Below, piece after piece: positions 1-11,861 of a stretch of 64,000 bases of DNA. The translations under genes were made by a program, and so were the position numbers. The DNA lies in contig NZ_JAHBBJ010000010.1 in NCBI RefSeq assembly GCF_019331675.1, forward strand, positions 1 to 64,000, given 5' to 3'. Below the pieces are notes generated by a model. The model was not told the DNA's origin and made no database searches. It saw only the letters and a list, made by a program, of their open reading frames with translations. The stretch's first letter is position 1, and every line of letters starts with the position of its first letter. This DNA comes from Bifidobacterium miconisargentati. Lineage in GTDB: Bacteria > Actinomycetota > Actinomycetes > Actinomycetales > Bifidobacteriaceae.

Positions 1-138
1 GCCGCTTCGTCGCCATGCTGATCCTGTCTTCCATAAGACAAGCCAAACAGGACCGATACCGTTCGCGCTCATTCCCGATGAGGCACCACCACACCCTACG
101 CGCTCAAAAAACGTGAGGCACGTCGCTTCCCCGACCAA
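1..138. other. Left edge, no complete gene
   Basis: No complete gene can be called. One forward frame is open from the window edge to about base 117 and another to about base 185, so either could be the tail of a gene cut by the window. The frame of the following gene is open only from base 82, after a stop at 79-81. That gene's natural N-terminus is therefore not intact upstream. Confidence 0.4.
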
Positions 139-1872
139 ATGGATCGATATAGTATCATGGATTCAAATGGAGCGGAAGTGTCGGTAGACAATCCTTTCCG
201 TGTCCGTCAGCGCATTGTTGATGATACGAAGTTTTTCGCCGGTGTTATGACCCCAGGCGGTGCGTATCCGATGTGGTTTCTCGAAAAAGGAACCGCATAT
301 GGCGAATCCGTGTCGCAGAATGCGGATGGGACCTATACGTTGCGCGCGCCGTGGCAAGAAGAAGTCAGCAAGCCCAATCAATCTGATTTAGCATCGGTTT
401 ATAACAAATATGAGAAGAATTCTCGCTATGACTTCAAAATTGCCTATTGGCTATTGCAATGCTCTTCTCCTTCATACGAGAAAAATGAAGGGGGATGCGC
501 GAGTGACCATAACACCACGGCTGTAGTTGTTCCCAGCTCAAAAACGGTTACGGTGAAGCAGGCAGGATTATACCAGTGGATTCCGGTATGGAAGTGGGAT
601 GTTTATCACAAACTTTCATATGACACGTCCAGCCTACCAAAAGGTATAACAATGCCACCTCATGATACCGAATATTACTCTAATAATGTCGGATTGTTCA
701 CTCTTCCCGAGTTTGAGAATCTGCCGTCGGACGTCAAATTCCTCGGTTGGACATGGGAGAGCGACTTCGAGGGAACAATAGACGAGCATTTGGTGGATAG
801 AGTTATTCTTAGTCAGAAAAAGCCAATTAAACAATGGCCTAAGAATCAGGATGGTCTTCTTTGTTTCACTGCTGGCAACATAACATTAACCCCGCACTTC
901 ATTGATCATCGTCTGCAGCCTCAGCTGGTTGATGAGATTACGGTGGAGGCTGGTGAGGAGCCAGTATTGCCTGCCAGCGTGAAGGTCACTGACCCTGATC
1001 GACCGGATGCCGAGCCCGTCGATGCCGAAGTGCTTTGGAACTCGGCTCAGGATGAGGAAGGCAACGCCATCACATGGGCGGACACCGTAGGCGGCGAGGA
1101 GTATACCCTGTCCGGTGAGGTGGACGGCACCTCGATTCCTGCCGAAGTCAAAGTTCGGGTTCTTATGCCGAAGACGACGGTCGCCTATCAGGCCAACGGC
1201 GGCGAGGGCGTAATGACTCCTACCACGGGTCGGGTCAATGAGCAAGTGAAGACCTCGTCTAACGGATTCACTCGTAAGGGCTATACGTTTGCGAATTGGA
1301 ATACTGTGGCGGACGGCAGTGGTGTTTCATACAATGAAGGCACCGAAGTCACGCTGGACAAGACCGATGGCCTGACGTTGTACGCGCAATGGAAGGCAAA
1401 CACATACGTGGTGTCCTTTGACGCCAACGGTGGTACCGGCAAGATGAAGGATCAGCAATTCACCTACGATCAGAAACAGCAGCTTGCGAAGAATGCGTTC
1501 ACCCGATCTGGTTACGTATTTGACGGATGGAAAATAAAGAATGGCGATGGGAAGACGTCGTATTCCGATGGCCAGAAAGTCTTGAACTTGTCCGCTGATT
1601 CGAATGGTGTTGTCGTCCTTCAGGCCCAGTGGAAGTCGGCTGGCGGCTCCTCGTCGGGCGGCAACGGCGGCGGTTCCACGCCTGTGGCGTGTGTGGTGCC
1701 GTTCTCTGATGTGTCGGCGTCGACGCCGCATCGGGATGATATCTGCTGGCTTGCCGCGGAGAGGATCGCGACGGGTTACGCGGATGGCGAGTTCAAGGGC
1801 ATGACGCCGGTGTATCGCCAGGATATGGCCGCGTTCCTGCATCGCATGCACGACAACGTCCTCAAGAAGTGA
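139..1872 (+). CDS. InlB B-repeat / SLH-like surface protein, probably N-terminally truncated
   Basis: This resembles a surface or secreted protein. It has a poorly conserved N-terminal half, an Ig-like stretch around residues 255-340, and two InlB B-type (Flg_new) repeats at about 345-421 and 423-503. Both repeats show the YxANGG ... GYxFxxW ... LYAQW pattern. A Gly/Ser linker follows, then one SLH-like repeat from about residue 521 with GYADGEF and RQDMAAFLHR. No signal peptide is visible at the ATG, and the frame is closed just upstream, so export is unexplained. I infer a remnant left by recombination, possibly with the related protein at 3783-4988, whose C-terminus is very similar. A non-ATG start at 82-139 is possible but would add no signal sequence. 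Confidence 0.7.
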   Translation: MDRYSIMDSNGAEVSVDNPFRVRQRIVDDTKFFAGVMTPGGAYPMWFLEKGTAYGESVSQNADGTYTLRAPWQEEVSKPNQSDLASVYNKYEKNSRYDFKIAYWLLQCSSPSYEKNEGGCASDHNTTAVVVPSSKTVTVKQAGLYQWIPVWKWDVYHKLSYDTSSLPKGITMPPHDTEYYSNNVGLFTLPEFENLPSDVKFLGWTWESDFEGTIDEHLVDRVILSQKKPIKQWPKNQDGLLCFTAGNITLTPHFIDHRLQPQLVDEITVEAGEEPVLPASVKVTDPDRPDAEPVDAEVLWNSAQDEEGNAITWADTVGGEEYTLSGEVDGTSIPAEVKVRVLMPKTTVAYQANGGEGVMTPTTGRVNEQVKTSSNGFTRKGYTFANWNTVADGSGVSYNEGTEVTLDKTDGLTLYAQWKANTYVVSFDANGGTGKMKDQQFTYDQKQQLAKNAFTRSGYVFDGWKIKNGDGKTSYSDGQKVLNLSADSNGVVVLQAQWKSAGGSSSGGNGGGSTPVACVVPFSDVSASTPHRDDICWLAAERIATGYADGEFKGMTPVYRQDMAAFLHRMHDNVLKK

Positions 1873-1942
1873 TCGCCCCGAGTCCTGAGCCAGAGCCTTC
1901 CACGGCCGGGGCCGGGACTCGGCGAAACCTACGAAATCTATA

Positions 1943-1984
1943 ATGGGTGGCTGGAAAGCCTGACTTCCAGCCACCCATACTTTT
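1943..1984. terminator. Hairpin terminator after the InlB/SLH gene
   Basis: Arms at 1943-1956 and 1965-1978 are perfectly complementary over 14 bp with an 8-nt loop. A short T-rich stretch follows (ACTTTTCT). It ends the upstream gene and lies just before the next start at 2019. Confidence 0.7.
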
Positions 1985-2018
1985 CTGCTGTGCCGTTAAC
2001 CGTGTACTGAGGGGGATC

Positions 2019-4988
<2,970 letters not shown>

Positions 4989-5029
4989 CGCTGATTTGCG
5001 TAGGTGCTGATTTTTGATTTGGCACGTGT

Positions 5030-5081
5030 AAAAGGCCCGATGGCGCTCGTCTGTTTCGGATGAGATGCGGTCGGGCCTTTG
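5030..5081 (+). terminator. Rho-independent terminator
   Basis: The arms AAAGGCCCGA (5031-5040) and TCGGGCCTTT (5071-5080) enclose a 30-nt partly paired loop. The hairpin lies 42 bp downstream of the SLH protein stop. Confidence 0.75.
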
Positions 5082-5234
5082 CTCGGTGCTGTTAAGTACC
5101 GCGATATCGGTGATGAACGGTGTCTGACATGCGGTGCGATTTCGTTGATCTGCGAGTACGCTTGGAATTGACGCACAGCGTTGCGCGCGTTGGGGGATGT
5201 CCTACCTGAGGGCATGCGATGAGAAGGGGTCGTG

Positions 5235-6770
5235 ATGAGTGATCTGAACAATGAGCAGGTGCCTTGGGGTGAGCCGGCTTCGGATCCGGCCGCGGGAGTA
5301 GGTTTGGAGTCGGGGGAGGCCGCGACTGGAGCGATGCCGGTCGCATCGAATGCGGAGCAGCCTACGCAGACTTTGCCGGCTGCGAGTTCGACGGAACAGC
5401 CCACACAAGCGTTGCCGTCGTTCGAGCAGCCGTTGCAGCAGACGCAGACGCTGCCCTCTGCCGCGCTGAATGAAACGGGTCCAACCCCGCAACAGCCGAC
5501 GCAGATATTGCCGGAAACCGGTTTGTATGGCTCCAGCCAGCCGACCGAGGCGCTGCCGTCTCTGGGTGGGGTAGGACAGCCGACCGAGGCGTTGCCGTCA
5601 ATGAACCAGCCATTGCAAGCCACGCAGACCTTGCCGGAAGTGGGAACGTATGGTTTCGGCCAGCCCACGGAGGCACTTTCTCCGGTCACCCAACCGTTGC
5701 AGAATGGGACGCCGCTTCAGTCTGGTGCGCCATCGGATACGCCTTTTGTGAATAACGCCGTGCCGCAAAGCGCGGGCGAAGTGCCGCAGAACCCGGTTCA
5801 GAATGGCGTTCCGCAGGGTGTTCCGCAGTACGGTGAAGTGCCTCCGCAGGGCGTCCCTCCATACGGAGCGGTCCCGCCGCAGGGAGTCCCGCAGTACTCC
5901 CAGCCAGGTCAACCGGGGCAGGCCGGTCAATCCAATAACCCATACGCCCAGCCCGGCCAAGGCCAATCGAACCCGTATGCACAGCCCAATCCATACGCCC
6001 AGCCCGGCCCGTATGGTCAGTACAACTACGGCGCCCCAGTCTCGCCGGCCGCGAACCAGCGGTATAACGGTCTGGCAATCGCGGGCTTCGTCTGCTCGTT
6101 CTTTGTTTCGCTTGTTGGCCTGATTCTGAGCATCATCGGTCTGAACCAGATCAAGAAGCAGGGTGGCAAGGGCAAGGGCTTCGCCATCGCCGGCATCGTC
6201 ATTAGCGCCGCGAGCATGGTATTGGGGGTCATCCTGGTCATCGCCGTCATCGCTGGCGGCTGGTCGTACGCGAAGAACGAACTGCAGGACGAACTGAACG
6301 ATGCGAAGTCGGACTACTCGTACAGCGACCCCGGCGACTCCAGCGATTCCGCCAATGGCGAGAATCTCGACAACCTCGACGACACCTTGGACGATACGCT
6401 CAACGACACTTTCGACGACCTCTCGAAGGGCGACGCCGGCGTCTACGACTCCGTGCAGGCGTTCGTGGACTCCTCCGAATTCCAGCAGTCCATTCAGTCC
6501 GAGGCCGACTCGCTGTCCGGCTCCGGCATCGACTTCAGCTACCACGTCGAGGGCGACACGCTCGTCTACGAGTACACGGTGAGCGACGACTACGCCGCGG
6601 CGGGCGACGCCATCGCGTCCTCCGTCTCCGCAATGGGCGACACGTACCAGTCCACCGCGAACATCCTGGGCACCATGTGCAAGACGCAGAGCGGCAAGGC
6701 GTCGCTGCGCGTGTACATGCACACCGCCAGCGGCCAGTCGCTCTTCGACCAGACTTGGACGGAGCAGTAG
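5235..6770 (+). CDS. DUF4190-type membrane protein with proline-rich repeats
   Basis: About 510 residues. The first half is low complexity: many copies of a QPTQxLP / QPTEALP unit, then PQGVPQY- and NPYAQPG-type repeats. Two hydrophobic segments follow (around IAGFVCSFFVSLVGLILSI and FAIAGIVISAASMVLGVIL), joined by a GLNQIKKQGGKGKG loop typical of DUF4190. An acidic linker leads to a C-terminal domain with VQAFVDSSEFQQSI ... LFDQTWTEQ, resembling DUF4854. The likely site is the membrane, with the C-terminal domain probably outside. The role is unknown. ATG 5235 behind GAGAAGGGG is preferred over the GTG one codon earlier. Confidence 0.8.
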   Translation: MSDLNNEQVPWGEPASDPAAGVGLESGEAATGAMPVASNAEQPTQTLPAASSTEQPTQALPSFEQPLQQTQTLPSAALNETGPTPQQPTQILPETGLYGSSQPTEALPSLGGVGQPTEALPSMNQPLQATQTLPEVGTYGFGQPTEALSPVTQPLQNGTPLQSGAPSDTPFVNNAVPQSAGEVPQNPVQNGVPQGVPQYGEVPPQGVPPYGAVPPQGVPQYSQPGQPGQAGQSNNPYAQPGQGQSNPYAQPNPYAQPGPYGQYNYGAPVSPAANQRYNGLAIAGFVCSFFVSLVGLILSIIGLNQIKKQGGKGKGFAIAGIVISAASMVLGVILVIAVIAGGWSYAKNELQDELNDAKSDYSYSDPGDSSDSANGENLDNLDDTLDDTLNDTFDDLSKGDAGVYDSVQAFVDSSEFQQSIQSEADSLSGSGIDFSYHVEGDTLVYEYTVSDDYAAAGDAIASSVSAMGDTYQSTANILGTMCKTQSGKASLRVYMHTASGQSLFDQTWTEQ

Positions 6771-6881
6771 CTCACGGGCTGTTCCAGCGGTTCGCCCCCA
6801 GTCGTCTCCAATGATGGCTTTCCCTAGGGCAGGAAGGCTAGAAACCAGGCCGAACGATAGGCGGAAATTTCGCAATAGGTA

Positions 6882-6970
6882 GGTTGCGGGGTCAGACATG
6901 TGCTGCTCAACCGTAGGCTTGGTCGAACGGCCTTGAGTGTGTTGAGCAGCACATGTCTGACCCCGCAACC
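6882..6970. repeat. Perfect 30-bp inverted repeat
   Basis: Left arm 6882-6911 and right arm 6941-6970 are exact reverse complements over 30 bp, around a 29-nt loop. The arms begin GGTTGCGGGGTCAGACATG. The outer end of the right arm (CCGCAACC) is also the first part of the tandem unit that follows. It could be a very stable terminator for the DUF4190 gene or the ends of a lost mobile element. Confidence 0.9.
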
Positions 6971-7090
6971 GTCTGCCGCAACCGTCTGCCGCAACCGTCT
7001 GCCGCAACCGTCTGCCGCAACCGTCTGCCGCAACCGTCTGCCGCAACCGTCTGCCGCAACCGTCTGCCGCAACCGTCTGCCGCAACCGTC
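6963..7090. repeat. 13-bp tandem repeat, about 9.8 copies
   Basis: The unit CCGCAACCGTCTG is repeated without visible change about ten times, starting inside the right arm of the 30-bp inverted repeat. There are no spacers, so it is not CRISPR. Identity of all units implies recent slippage, making it a likely variable-number locus between strains. Confidence 0.95.
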
Positions 7091-7146
7091 AGGGAACAGG
7101 AAGGAATCGGGCTGAGCCATAGGTGTGTGGCCTTGCGCGGACGACT

Positions 7147-7191
7147 ACCCCTCAGCCCGCTTCGCGGCCAGCTCCCCTGACAAAGGGAGCC
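7147..7191. repeat. Short CTCAG/GGGAGCC palindromic repeat
   Basis: A degenerate right-end copy of the family seen throughout the window. It runs CCCCTCAG, then a CGCTTCGCG hairpin, then CAGCTCCCCT and AGGGAGCC. It lies upstream of the FAH-family gene. Confidence 0.7.
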
Positions 7192-7279
7192 GAGAAAAGG
7201 AACGGTTCCAAGTGGACGTAACCATCGCTGAATCGTTCGCGAAAAGATTAGACGTATTCAACGGTGTACGCTAGGCAGC

Positions 7280-8101
7280 ATGAGACTTGCACGTTTTTCG
7301 CTCAATGATTCGCCGCGCTACGCCTTCGTCCAGACCGACGAAGCCGACGGCAAGGACTATCTCGTCGAACTCGACGGACACCCGCTGTCCGGCGGCCAGG
7401 TCACGCCCACCGGCAACCGCTACCCGCTGGACGCCGACGGCATCCGTCTGCTCTCCCCGGTCATCCCCTCCAAGGTCTACGGCCTGGCCAAGAACTACGA
7501 GGCCCACGCCCAGTTCATGCACGAGGCCGGCCACTCCGAGATCGCCCACGCGCCGGAGAACATGGTCATCTTCACCAAGCCGTCCACCTCGGTGATCGGT
7601 CCGGACGACCCGATCGTGTACCCCGCCTGCTCCAAGGACATGAACTTCGAGCCGGAAGTGGCCGTGGTGATGGGCCGCATCGCCAAGAACGTGTCCGTCG
7701 AGAACGCGATGGACTACGTGCTCGGCTTCACCTGCGTCAACGACGTCACCCTGCGTGACCTGCAGGGCCTCGACCCCACCTGGACCCGCGCCAAGGGCTT
7801 CGACACCTCCTGTCCGCTCGGCCCGTGGATCGTGATGCGCGACGATCTCAACTGGCGTGACGCCAAGATCTCCTTCACGCTCAACGGCGAGGACGTGCCG
7901 ATGGCGTCCGGCACCACCGCCAACCTCATCCACGGCATCCCGGAGCAGATCGCCGCGATCTCCAGCTTCTCTACGCTGCTGCCCGGTGACGTGATCATGA
8001 CCGGCACGCCGAACGCCTCCGGCCATCTCGACCCCGGCGACGAGGCCATCGTGCATGTGGAAGGCATCGGCTCGCTGCGCAACGTGATCGTGCGCGCGTG
8101 A
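7280..8101 (+). CDS. Fumarylacetoacetate hydrolase (FAH) family protein
   Basis: A 273-residue cytoplasmic protein of the FAH superfamily, which includes hydratases, isomerases and decarboxylases acting on 2-keto acids. A short N-terminal domain is followed by the catalytic fold. KVYGLAKNYEAHAQ opens it, and NFEPEVAVVMG supplies acidic metal ligands. VNDVTLRDLQ, RAKGFDTSCPLGPWIV and a late TGTPNASGHLDPGD complete the family pattern. The natural substrate cannot be told from sequence. In many actinobacteria a similar gene adjoins gltX; here it does not. The ATG at 7280 lacks a strong ribosome site. Confidence 0.85.
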   Translation: MRLARFSLNDSPRYAFVQTDEADGKDYLVELDGHPLSGGQVTPTGNRYPLDADGIRLLSPVIPSKVYGLAKNYEAHAQFMHEAGHSEIAHAPENMVIFTKPSTSVIGPDDPIVYPACSKDMNFEPEVAVVMGRIAKNVSVENAMDYVLGFTCVNDVTLRDLQGLDPTWTRAKGFDTSCPLGPWIVMRDDLNWRDAKISFTLNGEDVPMASGTTANLIHGIPEQIAAISSFSTLLPGDVIMTGTPNASGHLDPGDEAIVHVEGIGSLRNVIVRA

Positions 8102-8207
8102 ATCCTCACGAGCTGCGCTGCGGTTCTGCGTAGAGACTTTCAAAGGCGTTGTGTATGCAGCTCAACGAAAGGGTTGCATGGCATAGCGCCTTTTCTGTTC
8201 GTTCAAC

Positions 8208-8325
8208 CCTCACTAAGTATGCGGCCGAACCAGCATGACGCATACATAGTGAGGATTTTGCGTCCTGAACCGTCACTATGTATGCGGACCCTTCGTTCAG
8301 CCGCATACATAGTGACGGTTTTTGT
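8208..8325. terminator. Two tandem hairpins sharing one word
   Basis: Hairpin 1 has arms 8208-8223 and 8239-8254 (one mismatch). Hairpin 2 has arms 8270-8287 and 8301-8318 (18 bp, perfect), followed by GTTTTTG. All four arms carry the same word, TCACTATGTATGCG or its complement, so arm 2 can also pair with arm 3. The T-run after hairpin 2 supports termination of the FAH gene. Confidence 0.8.
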
Positions 8326-8555
8326 CTGCTATGGCCGCGGAGTGACGGTATATCCGCGCGTCCGGACGAAGGTGGCGCGCAGTCTCGGCCTGTCTGCAGC
8401 GCAAAAACGGTGGTAACTGCATGCCTTCCCCCGTTGTCATGCGCAGATGCGGCCGTTTTCCGTCACAATCGCAACCCGCGATGATGCGGGTATGGGACGG
8501 ATATGGCGTGGATATGGGAATGAAGGAGTCCGTCCATGCTGCGCACCTGCCGCCG

Positions 8556-8572
8556 GTCTCACATAGTGGGAC
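8556..8572. promoter_or_regulatory. Candidate operator upstream of oppA
   Basis: GTCTCAC-ATA-GTGGGAC is a palindrome with 6 of 7 arm positions paired. It closely matches the two sites between iclR and leuC (47386-47402 and 47419-47435). It lies about 215 bp before oppA. Binding of the IclR regulator is inferred from the match. Confidence 0.5.
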
Positions 8573-8695
8573 AGTCCTTATTGATAAGTGAAAACCCGTC
8601 AAAAACGGCGTCATTCCGCCAATCGACGCCCGTCGCATCCTCGCGCCTGAGTCCCTGTTTCGTCTTTGTTGCACGGCAGAAACATAGCCGCCACA

Positions 8696-8724
8696 TTGAT
8701 TCATAACATTATATTCATTCTATT
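8696..8724 (+). promoter_or_regulatory. Putative promoter of the opp operon
   Basis: TTGATT, a 17-nt AT-rich spacer, then TCTATT, within the only AT-rich stretch before oppA. TATATT inside the spacer is an alternative -10. Confidence 0.35.
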
Positions 8725-8786
8725 GAATACGTCGGCGGCAGTCCGAGCGGACGGTCAATGGAAACGGACCGAGAGGAAGGTACGAC

Positions 8787-10373
8787 ATGCAACGCAAGAT
8801 GGTTACTGCGACCGCGGCGACGGCCGGTATCTGTGCAATGGCGATGGCCCTGGCGGGCTGCGGCGGCGGCCAGGGAGGCGACGCCACGGCAACCGGCGTC
8901 CCCGAAACCGTGAACTACGCGATCCAGTCCGACCCGGGCAAGCTGAACCCGATCACCAACGCCACCGGCGACGGCGTGCAGCTGTCCACGCTCGCCTACG
9001 AATCCCTGCTGAGCATGCCCGCCGGCTCCGAGCCGACCGGCAACATCGCCAAGGAATGGAAGGCCACCACCACCGAGGCCACGTTCACCCTGAAGGACAA
9101 CGTGGTCTGCTCCGACGGCACCGCCCTCAAGGCCAGCGACGTCAAGGCCACGTTCGACTACGTGATCAAGGATGCCTCCGATTCCCAGTACAACGGCGTC
9201 TACGTGCCGGAAGGCGTGGAGATCACCGCGGACGACTCCGCCAACACCGTGACCTTCAAGACCTCCACCCCGCAGAGCTTCCTCGCCGAGGAGGTCGGTC
9301 AGCTGCCCATCGTCTGCCCGGCAGGCCTGAAGGACCCGTCCGCCATGGACTCCAAGACCTTCGGCACCGGCCCGTACAAGCTCGAAAGCGCCTCCGCCGG
9401 CCAGAAGTACACCTATGTGCGTAACGATTCCTACAAGTCCGGCCTGCCCGACGGCACCAAGATCACGGACCTGCCCAAGACCATCGTGGCCACCGTGGTG
9501 ACCGACCAGTCCACCCAGACCAACATGCTGGGCTCCGGCGACCTCAACCTGGTCAAGCTGAGCGGTTCCGACCAGGACCGCATCGACACCACCTCCTACA
9601 AGGGCACCAAGGGCGGTTCGATGCCGATGTCCCTGTTCTTCAACCAGAACGTCGCGCGTCCGACCGGCACGCTTGAGGTGCGCCAGGCCATCGCCGAGGC
9701 CATCGACCGCAGCAAGGTCGGCCCGGCCATCACGTCCGGCAAGGGCGAGCTGATGAAGTCCATCATGCCCGCCGGCTCCTCGATCTGCTCCGACGCCGAT
9801 TCCTCCGCCTCCATGGCCAAGACCAACGTCAAGGACGCCAAGAAGCTGCTCGACGAGGCCGGTTGGAAGGCCGGTTCCGACGGCGTGCGCAGCAAGGACG
9901 GCCAGAAGCTCACCGTCAAGATCCTGTACAACTCCACCGCCGGCTCGGCCGTGGCCGCGGGCGTGGAACTGGTGCAGAAGGAGCTCAAGGCCGTCGGCTT
10001 CGACGCGCAGATCACCCCGTCCGACCAGTACACCAACGTGATCTTCTCCGGCGGCGACTGGGATCTGCTCATCAGCAGCATCTCCGCCACCACCCCGGCC
10101 GAATGGTACGGCATCTTCTCCGGCGACGTGGTGCCGGACGGCGGCAACTGGACCTACAACGCGGACAAGACCTACTTCCGTCTCGCGGATGAGGCCGCTT
10201 CCCAGGCCGGCGAGGACTCCTGCCCTGCTTGGCAGAAGGCCGAGGACCAGCTCATGAAGAACGTGACCGTCCTGCCGCTCGCCCAGTCCTGGGACATGTA
10301 CTACTCCAAGGGCTTCACCGTGGGCACCGACCCGACCGGCAACTTCCTGCCGACCACCTTCAAGGCGGCCTGA
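8787..10373 (+). CDS. oppA: Peptide ABC transporter substrate-binding lipoprotein
   Basis: A 528-residue extracytoplasmic binding protein of family 5 (oligopeptide/dipeptide/nickel type). The N-terminus has a lipoprotein signal with lipobox LAGC, placing the lipid-anchored Cys near residue 26, followed by a glycine-rich linker. Family landmarks include YAIQSDPGKLNPITN near the mature N-terminus, LAYESLL, the GTGPYKLES segment and VRQAIAEAIDRSKVG. It delivers peptides to the permeases encoded downstream. A ribosome site GAGAGGAAGG precedes the ATG. A palindromic repeat separates it from oppB, an arrangement that could allow more binding protein than permease to be made. Confidence 0.9.
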   Translation: MQRKMVTATAATAGICAMAMALAGCGGGQGGDATATGVPETVNYAIQSDPGKLNPITNATGDGVQLSTLAYESLLSMPAGSEPTGNIAKEWKATTTEATFTLKDNVVCSDGTALKASDVKATFDYVIKDASDSQYNGVYVPEGVEITADDSANTVTFKTSTPQSFLAEEVGQLPIVCPAGLKDPSAMDSKTFGTGPYKLESASAGQKYTYVRNDSYKSGLPDGTKITDLPKTIVATVVTDQSTQTNMLGSGDLNLVKLSGSDQDRIDTTSYKGTKGGSMPMSLFFNQNVARPTGTLEVRQAIAEAIDRSKVGPAITSGKGELMKSIMPAGSSICSDADSSASMAKTNVKDAKKLLDEAGWKAGSDGVRSKDGQKLTVKILYNSTAGSAVAAGVELVQKELKAVGFDAQITPSDQYTNVIFSGGDWDLLISSISATTPAEWYGIFSGDVVPDGGNWTYNADKTYFRLADEAASQAGEDSCPAWQKAEDQLMKNVTVLPLAQSWDMYYSKGFTVGTDPTGNFLPTTFKAA

Positions 10374-10400
10374 GCGGGGATAGCGAATACATGAGAAAAC

Positions 10401-10577
10401 AAGCCGGCTGAGGGGATTTTTATTGACTCCCCTCAGCCGGCTTCGCCGACAGCTCAGCAGCAATTGCGGACGGGCTACGCCCGCGTGCTGCCGGCTCGAC
10501 TGTCGTCTCGCACGATGCCTACGGACAGTCCACCGGACTGTCCGCTTCACGGCATCGTCCTCAGAGAGGGGAACCGA
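10401..10577. repeat. Structured repeat (copy F, reverse orientation) between oppA and oppB
   Basis: Begins with a 15-bp stem (10401-10415 with 10429-10443), which may act as a terminator or attenuator just after oppA. The rest is a reversed copy of the structured repeat. Read on the minus strand it has a GGACAGTCCGGTGGACTGTCC-type hairpin, a GGGCGTAGCCC hairpin and GCAATTGC. It ends with CCTCAGAGAGGGGA. Confidence 0.8.
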
Positions 10578-10649
10578 GGCGGCGGGGCCGCGCTGGCAGA
10601 GCAGCCGAACCTAATTCCGATAACACGCATAATAAATAAGGAGCACATC

Positions 10650-11705
10650 GTGAGCGAGAGCAGCAACGCGAACGCGGCGAACGCGGGTGCGAGTGCGGAC
10701 GCGACGGCAACCACCGCGACCGCGGCCGCACCGCAGCAGCGCACGCACCGTCGCATGAATCCGTGGGTGAGTTTCATCGGAAGGCGACTGGTGCGCACGG
10801 TCGTGGCCCTGTGGGTCATCGTCACCGTGGCGTTCGTGGTGCTGCGCTTCTCCGGCGGCGATCCGGTGCGTAACGCGCTCGGTGCCACCGCGTCCCCCGA
10901 ACTGGTGGCGCAGCGTCGTGCCACGCTCGGCCTCAACAAGCCGCTGCCGGTGCAGTACGCCCAGTACATCGCCGGCCTGTTCCACGGCGACCTCGGCATC
11001 TCCATCATCTCCGGCCGTTCGGTCTCCGAGATCGTGGCCACGCGACTGCCGTGGACCGTGGCGCTCGCCCTGGCCGCCTTCGTGGTGATCCTGGTCTTCT
11101 CCATCCCGATCGGCATGGCCATGGCCGTGCACACCCAGGGCGACCGTCACCGCGGCAGCGAACTGGTGTTCACCGGCATCACCGGCTTCTTCGGCAACAT
11201 CCCGGACTACCTGGTGGCCGTGATTCTGGTAAGCGTGCTCGCCGTCAACCTGAAGCTCTTCCCCGTGGCCGGGGCGAACAGCGCGGCGTCGTTCGTGCTG
11301 CCGGTCACCGCACTGTCGATTTCCTCGATCTGCATGCTCTCGCGCATCGCCCGCATCCAGACCTTCCACACCCTCAATGACGATTACGTGCGCACGGCCC
11401 GCGGCAAGCGACTGAGCCCCATGCGCATCTACTGGCATCACGTCATGCCGAACATGGTCTCCACCATCATGGTGCTCGCCGGCAATACGCTCGCCCAGAT
11501 CATGACCGGCACGGTGCTTATCGAGCAGGTGTTCAACTGGCCGGGCATGGGCACCGCGTTCACCACCGCCATCACCTCTCGCGACTACGGCATCGTACAG
11601 GGTCTGGCCCTCGTCTACGGCTTCCTGGTGCTGCTCATCACCTTCCTGGTCGATGTGGTGGTGGCGCTGCTCGAACGTCGCTCGACCATGCTGGAGACGG
11701 CCTGA
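10650..11705 (+). CDS. oppB: Peptide ABC transporter permease
   Basis: An inner membrane permease of the DppB/OppB family, 351 residues. It starts at GTG 10650, behind AAGGAG at good spacing. The in-frame extension upstream runs through the repeat and is rejected. An Ala/Thr-rich cytosolic N-tail of about 35 residues leads to the first membrane helix (VRTVVALWVIVTVAFVVLRF). The FSGGDPVRNALG and LGLNKPLPVQYAQYI segments are typical of the family. The ATPase-contact loop is DDYVRTARGKRLSPMRIYWH. It should pair with the OppC half of the next protein. Confidence 0.9.
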   Translation: MSESSNANAANAGASADATATTATAAAPQQRTHRRMNPWVSFIGRRLVRTVVALWVIVTVAFVVLRFSGGDPVRNALGATASPELVAQRRATLGLNKPLPVQYAQYIAGLFHGDLGISIISGRSVSEIVATRLPWTVALALAAFVVILVFSIPIGMAMAVHTQGDRHRGSELVFTGITGFFGNIPDYLVAVILVSVLAVNLKLFPVAGANSAASFVLPVTALSISSICMLSRIARIQTFHTLNDDYVRTARGKRLSPMRIYWHHVMPNMVSTIMVLAGNTLAQIMTGTVLIEQVFNWPGMGTAFTTAITSRDYGIVQGLALVYGFLVLLITFLVDVVVALLERRSTMLETA

Positions 11706-11720
11706 GCTAAGGAAAGGAAT

Positions 11721-11842
11721 GGCTCTGTTAATCCGGATTGACCTGATTTCCCGGAACTACCCTTCAGTCACCTTCGGTGACAGCTCCCCTGACAAGGGGA
11801 GCCGAGATAAGGCGCGATCGACTGGTTTGGGGTTAACGGAGC
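11721..11842. repeat. Degenerate mobile-repeat remnant between oppB and oppCD
   Basis: Starts GGCTCTGTTAATCC-GATTGAC and ends GGTTAACGGAGC, degenerate versions of the terminal repeats seen intact at 50039-50260. Inside is a CAGTCACCTTCGGTGACAG hairpin and CTCCCCTGACAAGGGGAGCC. It lies between two genes of one operon. Confidence 0.6.
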
Positions 11843-11861
11843 AAGGAATAGGGAGCGAGAA

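Larger units (their letters stand above)
6771..7279. other. Gene-free stretch with inverted repeat and tandem array
   Basis: About 510 bp without a credible gene. It holds the 30-bp inverted repeat, the 13-bp tandem repeats and a CTCCCCT-type palindrome, each listed separately. The short reading frames here consist only of repeat translation. Confidence 0.6.
8102..8786. other. 685-bp gene-free region upstream of oppA
   Basis: Contains the paired hairpins at 8208-8318, a candidate IclR-type operator at 8556-8572 and an AT-rich promoter-like segment at 8696-8724. Nothing else convincing was seen, and no frame here looks like a gene. Confidence 0.6.

Noticed and set aside
6963-7090. CRISPR-like array
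   Set aside because: The 13-bp units are directly joined with no spacers, and no cas genes are present.
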